Of a stretch of DNA of 9,170 bases, positions 6,081 through 9,170 are shown one piece after another. Both the position numbers and the translations under genes were made by a program. Source of the DNA: Bacteroidales bacterium (lineage in GTDB: Bacteria > Bacteroidota > Bacteroidia > Bacteroidales > Bacteroidaceae); assembly GCA_004557285.1 (NCBI GenBank), contig SFEK01000077.1:1-9170 (forward strand), read 5' to 3'. How positions within the stretch are numbered: position 1 is the stretch's first letter; the number at the start of each line of letters is the position of its first letter. The notes beneath the pieces were generated by a model. That model made no database searches, was not told the DNA's origin, and saw nothing but the letters and a program-made list of their open reading frames with translations.

Positions 6081-6173
6081 GCTGGATGTGGAATGCGTGC
6101 CTGACACTACGCAGGACAGAGGGCACGGACTGTAGGGAAAAGGCTGCACTGACGGCAATATAATATCATAGAT

Positions 6174-7637
6174 ATGGCAAGTGGACAGAAACAGGTCATG
6201 GACATCAAACCCGGCAAGGGAATGACCGTGAACGAAAGCAACGAACACCAACGGAAATGGAATGACCATACGAAGGAGGTGCAGATGGGACGCAGGGAGT
6301 ATGACCCTACACGCGACCATCTGAACTTCGAGATTGCCAAAGGTGGTAAGATACAGCCCATCGACAAATCGAAGTCCATTCCTGAACGTATGGCGGAACG
6401 TCTTGCGGAACTGGGCATCAAAGACCCCAATGAGGGGAAGGAAACACCGACGCGCAACACGCTGACGAAAATCATCTTTTCTGGCAACCATGACCGCATG
6501 GTAGAACTCGCCTTTGGCACTCAGGATGTGGACTTGGATCGTCAGAGAGACAACTCCCATGTCAAACGTATGCCGGAAATCGAACAATGGGCATTGGATA
6601 TGTACCGCTTTGCATGTGAGCAATGGGGTGAGGATAACATCGTAGGGTTTTATGTACACCTCGATGAGAAATGTCCACATATTCACTGCTCCGTGCTGCC
6701 GATTACGGAGAAGGGGAAGTTGTCCCATAAGAAGGTGTTCCATGGGGAGTCGAAGGAGGCTATGGCGAAGCATCTGTTATATCTTCACGATGAGCTCGCC
6801 AAGGTGAACGCCAAGTGGGGACTTGAACGAGGATCTGACATCAGGAAGACGGGAGCGAAGCATTGCTCACCAGAAGAGTATCGCAGACAGCTGGCACAAC
6901 AGCTGGATGAACTTGTGCGCAAGATACAGGATGGCGAGATGACGCTGGAGGAAATCCGTAAGCAAACGGTGATTGCTGAGCGTAAGCTGAAGTCGTTCAC
7001 AACGATGATCAAAAAACTCACGGCGCGTCAGGAGGAACTGTCGAAACAACGTGACGAACTGCTCTGTGAATACAACAAGACGGATGCAGATAAGACACGT
7101 CTGGAATCTGAAATCGCCAAGACGGAACAGGAGCTTGCAGATGTGAAGGAGAAACTCACAAGCCGACAGCTTCAACTGTCTGCCACCGAACAGGAACTGG
7201 ATGTGCTCAAAGAACAGGTGAAGAAAGCCAACGCACAATTCAAGGAGATGGACTCGCAAGTGGGACGATTGACAGGTGAGTATTCACAGCAAGTGGAGCT
7301 GCGTCTGAAATCGGTAGCGATGGATGAGATGGTAAGCACGGTGCATGATATGCTCACGCTGACAGACAAGCCCGAGGTGAGGACGGCGCTTGACAACACC
7401 CTCGCCAAGGAGTTTGCCTTGCGCTTCAACGAGATCGTGCGATGCGCCATCCTGCTATCTGTCGGTCTCGTTGACCAGGCGACGCAGTTTGCGGAGAGCC
7501 ATGGCGGCGGTGGCGGCGGAAGCAGTCTCCCATGGGGAAAGAAGGATGACGAGGATGACCGCAAGTGGTTGATGCGATGCCTTATGCAAGGGGCACGCAT
7601 GATGCACCCACGTGGCATCCAGAAAAAGAAACGATAG
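6174..7637 (+). CDS. mobV: MobV-family relaxase (Mob/Pre type)
   Basis: This 487-residue protein has the conserved N-terminal motifs of MobV (Mob/Pre) relaxases. They are EHQRKWN (24-30) with the family histidine, then RDHLNFE (47-53), and the metal-binding three-histidine motif HLDEKCPHIH (162-171). KGKLSHKKVF (180-189) and GLERGSDIR (216-224) complete the family pattern. Such enzymes nick one strand at oriT, stay attached to the 5' end and pilot it into the recipient through a helper's conjugation machinery. After the catalytic domain (about 1-225) comes a long charged coiled coil (about 235-375). Next are a small helical segment, a six-glycine run (444-449) and a basic end (RGIQKKKR). No helicase or primase domain is fused. 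The motifs are intact, so activity is expected. The hairpin-rich region upstream is its likely target. The large minus frames overlapping it are shadows. Confidence 0.93.
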   Translation: MASGQKQVMDIKPGKGMTVNESNEHQRKWNDHTKEVQMGRREYDPTRDHLNFEIAKGGKIQPIDKSKSIPERMAERLAELGIKDPNEGKETPTRNTLTKIIFSGNHDRMVELAFGTQDVDLDRQRDNSHVKRMPEIEQWALDMYRFACEQWGEDNIVGFYVHLDEKCPHIHCSVLPITEKGKLSHKKVFHGESKEAMAKHLLYLHDELAKVNAKWGLERGSDIRKTGAKHCSPEEYRRQLAQQLDELVRKIQDGEMTLEEIRKQTVIAERKLKSFTTMIKKLTARQEELSKQRDELLCEYNKTDADKTRLESEIAKTEQELADVKEKLTSRQLQLSATEQELDVLKEQVKKANAQFKEMDSQVGRLTGEYSQQVELRLKSVAMDEMVSTVHDMLTLTDKPEVRTALDNTLAKEFALRFNEIVRCAILLSVGLVDQATQFAESHGGGGGGSSLPWGKKDDEDDRKWLMRCLMQGARMMHPRGIQKKKR

Positions 7638-7647
7638 TATATGTGCC

Positions 7648-7694
7648 CAGATAGCAGGTGGACATCTGCCTGCCTGCTGTGTGGACACGTTTTT
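7648..7694 (+). terminator. Possible terminator after the relaxase
   Basis: Several overlapping inverted repeats follow the relaxase stop: AGCAGG (7653-7658) with CCTGCT (7673-7678), CAGAT (7648-7652) with ATCTG (7664-7668), and GTGT-GG-ACAC (7679-7688). Five T bases (7690-7694) end the stretch. No single strong stem abuts the T-run, so this is a weak call. Confidence 0.35.
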
Positions 7695-7740
7695 CATATT
7701 CAGACAGGACTTTCATAGAAATCATTTAATCAACAACATC

Positions 7741-9170
7741 ATGTATAGACAACTTGCTATAGTCTGCGCTGCGGCCTTGTGTGCCACATCACAGGCAACA
7801 ACAACAAAGGCTGACATCGACTCTGTGCGTATCGCAAAGGCTCCCGCTTCGGAGCTGATGCTACGTCCCATCGAGCCGACGTATCTGTCTGGCGTAACAG
7901 AAACATCACCCTGGAAAGGGAACTGGTTCCTCTCGGCAGGGGCTGGCGTGAATGTGTTTGCAGGAAACCCGTTGGGATGTGGGGATATGTTCGACCGAAT
8001 GAAGCCGGCGTTCACATTCTCTCTGGGCAAATGGTTCACACCTTCCATCGGCGGTAGAGTGGCTTTCAGCGGATTCCAGATGAAGGATGCGTGCTTTGAG
8101 ACTGCGGATTATCAGAGCTTACACGCTGACCTCCTATGGAATATCGCCCCCTATATATACAGGAACGACCAAGACCCGCGCTGGGAGTTCTCACCATATC
8201 TTGGAGCGGGCATCATTCATAATGACAAGGCAGGGACGCATCCATTTGCCATGTCGTATGGTTTGAAAAGCAGTTATAGAATGACGAAACGCCTACACCT
8301 AAACTTGGAACTTGGAGGCACCACCACTTTCAGAGATTACGACGGCCTCGGCGATTCCCGTAAGTTGGGCGATAACGTCTTCTCACTGACTGCCGGACTT
8401 TCCGTTACAATAGGCAAGACTGGCTGGAAACGTGTGATTGATGCCAGACCTTATATGGCACAGAACGACTGGCTGATGGGGCACGTTGCGCTGGTCAGCG
8501 AGCAGAATCAGAAATACGCGAAACGACACGACAAGGATAGCCGTGTGATTGCAGAGCTGAGAAAGATTCTGGAGATCGAAGGGTTACTGGAGTCGTACAA
8601 GGACAGGTTGAAGGGATTGGACGGTGATAGTGTGGCAGCCACTCAGGTCTATCCTTACAACAACTATTCTGGGTACAACAGCCTCATGGCTCGACTCCGT
8701 AACCGTAAGTGGAATGGTGACAAGGACTTCACCGATGGCATTTCAGACAATATGCAGAACCTTGAAGGATCCGTAGGTATTGGTGATGCCAATGCGTACG
8801 ACAATGCCAGTCCTTCAGACATTGCTATGTGGAACGATTACCTCTTGGCAATGAGCCGTAACCGTGAGTGTATCGGTACACCTGTCTATTTCTTCTTCCG
8901 TCTGAATACGGCAGACCTGACAGATGCTTCACAGTCTCTTAACATCGATCAGATAGCTCGCATCGCTAAAAAGTATGACCTGCGAATCCGCATCACAGGT
9001 GCTGCTGACAGCGCAACGGGGTCTTCCTTCCTTAACGAGAAACTGAGCCGCGACCGTGCTAACCACATCGGTATTCAGCTTCAGGAACGTGGCATAGAGA
9101 AGAGCCATATCGTTATGATAGGGAAAGGTGGCATTGCAGATTTCTCACCAAACGAGGTGAACCGTCATAC
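7741..9170 (+). CDS. OmpA-family outer-membrane protein, C-terminus beyond the window
   Basis: The frame opens at ATG 7741 and stays open to the right edge (476 visible codons). Residues 1-19 form a signal peptide with probable cleavage after SQA. Residues about 60-225 contain alternating aromatic and hydrophobic strands (WFLSAGAGVNVF, FTFSLGKWF, IGGRVAFSGF, FSPYLGAGIIH, LHLNLELGG, FSLTAGLSVTIG), as in an eight-stranded OmpA-type barrel. A periplasmic linker (245-375) leads to an OmpA-like C-terminal domain (380 to the edge) with VYFFFRLNTADL, then ITGAADSATG (418-427) and LSRDRA (435-440). These correspond to the family's TGHTDxxG and LSxxRA motifs, which bind peptidoglycan through an Asp (D423 here) and an Arg (R439). 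It would tie the outer membrane to the cell wall. In Bacteroidales, OmpA-domain proteins also accompany fimbrial or surface-polymer clusters, so it may begin such a cluster. Confidence 0.85.
   Translation, partial: MYRQLAIVCAAALCATSQATTTKADIDSVRIAKAPASELMLRPIEPTYLSGVTETSPWKGNWFLSAGAGVNVFAGNPLGCGDMFDRMKPAFTFSLGKWFTPSIGGRVAFSGFQMKDACFETADYQSLHADLLWNIAPYIYRNDQDPRWEFSPYLGAGIIHNDKAGTHPFAMSYGLKSSYRMTKRLHLNLELGGTTTFRDYDGLGDSRKLGDNVFSLTAGLSVTIGKTGWKRVIDARPYMAQNDWLMGHVALVSEQNQKYAKRHDKDSRVIAELRKILEIEGLLESYKDRLKGLDGDSVAATQVYPYNNYSGYNSLMARLRNRKWNGDKDFTDGISDNMQNLEGSVGIGDANAYDNASPSDIAMWNDYLLAMSRNRECIGTPVYFFFRLNTADLTDASQSLNIDQIARIAKKYDLRIRITGAADSATGSSFLNEKLSRDRANHIGIQLQERGIEKSHIVMIGKGGIADFSPNEVNRH

Larger units (their letters stand above)
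5772..6173 (+). other. Hairpin-dense non-coding region, candidate oriT and relaxase leader
   Basis: No credible gene lies in these 402 bases; the minus frames that enter it are shadows. The region carries a chain of short inverted repeats and one near-duplicate block, listed separately. Mobilizable elements usually carry the origin of transfer next to the relaxase gene, often just upstream, with inverted repeats near the nick. This is therefore the best oriT candidate in the window. I could not match a known MobV nick sequence, so the exact nick is unassigned. The same structures could instead act in an untranslated leader controlling relaxase expression. Confidence 0.55.

Noticed and set aside
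5772..6173. A tRNA or rRNA in the structured gap
   Set aside because: The repeats do not form a cloverleaf with a recognisable T-arm, and no ribosomal RNA sequence is present.
6021..6773. A 250-residue minus frame over the relaxase start
   Set aside because: It overlaps the catalytic domain of an intact MobV relaxase and shows no domain or plausible start context.
1..9170. CRISPR array or insertion-sequence ends
   Set aside because: No regularly spaced repeats and no transposase gene with terminal inverted repeats were found on either strand.

Overview
The window looks like accessory DNA from a Bacteroidales genome (Bacteroides, Prevotella or a relative). Three things suggest this: TAnnTTTG-type -7 promoter elements a short distance upstream of start codons, start regions without strong Shine-Dalgarno sequences, and the protein types (a lipoprotein, an OmpA-type outer-membrane protein, and a MobV relaxase of the kind carried by Bacteroidales mobilizable elements). 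No tRNA, rRNA, CRISPR array or recognisable insertion sequence was seen.

Left part, all on the minus strand (1-2210). A resolvase-like protein with a degenerate active site (2210-1569) overlaps by one base the start of a small HXXEE-family membrane protein (1569-1078). After a 15-bp-arm inverted repeat (941-981) comes the 5' part of an S1/OB-fold RNA-binding protein (898-1), which runs off the left edge. A 299-bp divergent promoter region (2211-2509) separates this block from the plus-strand genes.

Middle part, plus strand (2510-5771). Four closely spaced genes are a 356-aa lipoprotein, a 147-aa soluble protein, a 246-aa multi-pass membrane protein with an acidic linker and a strongly basic tail, and a 298-aa protein with a replication-initiator-like winged helix. 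I recognise no precise family for the first three. The set looks like an operon that travels with the mobilization gene.

Right part. A 402-bp non-coding stretch (5772-6173), dense in inverted repeats and including a terminator-like hairpin, lies immediately in front of a 487-aa MobV-family relaxase (6174-7637). It is the natural candidate for the oriT. A weak terminator-like region follows the relaxase. Then an OmpA-family outer-membrane protein (7741 onwards) with a signal peptide, a predicted beta-barrel and a C-terminal peptidoglycan-binding-type domain runs off the right edge.

Inferred overall picture: this is part of an integrated mobilizable element. The relaxase, oriT candidate and winged-helix protein handle DNA processing. 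The lipoprotein, membrane protein and OmpA-like protein act at the envelope. The catalytically degenerate resolvase-like protein may act as a DNA-binding regulator. Element ends and attachment sites are not visible here.
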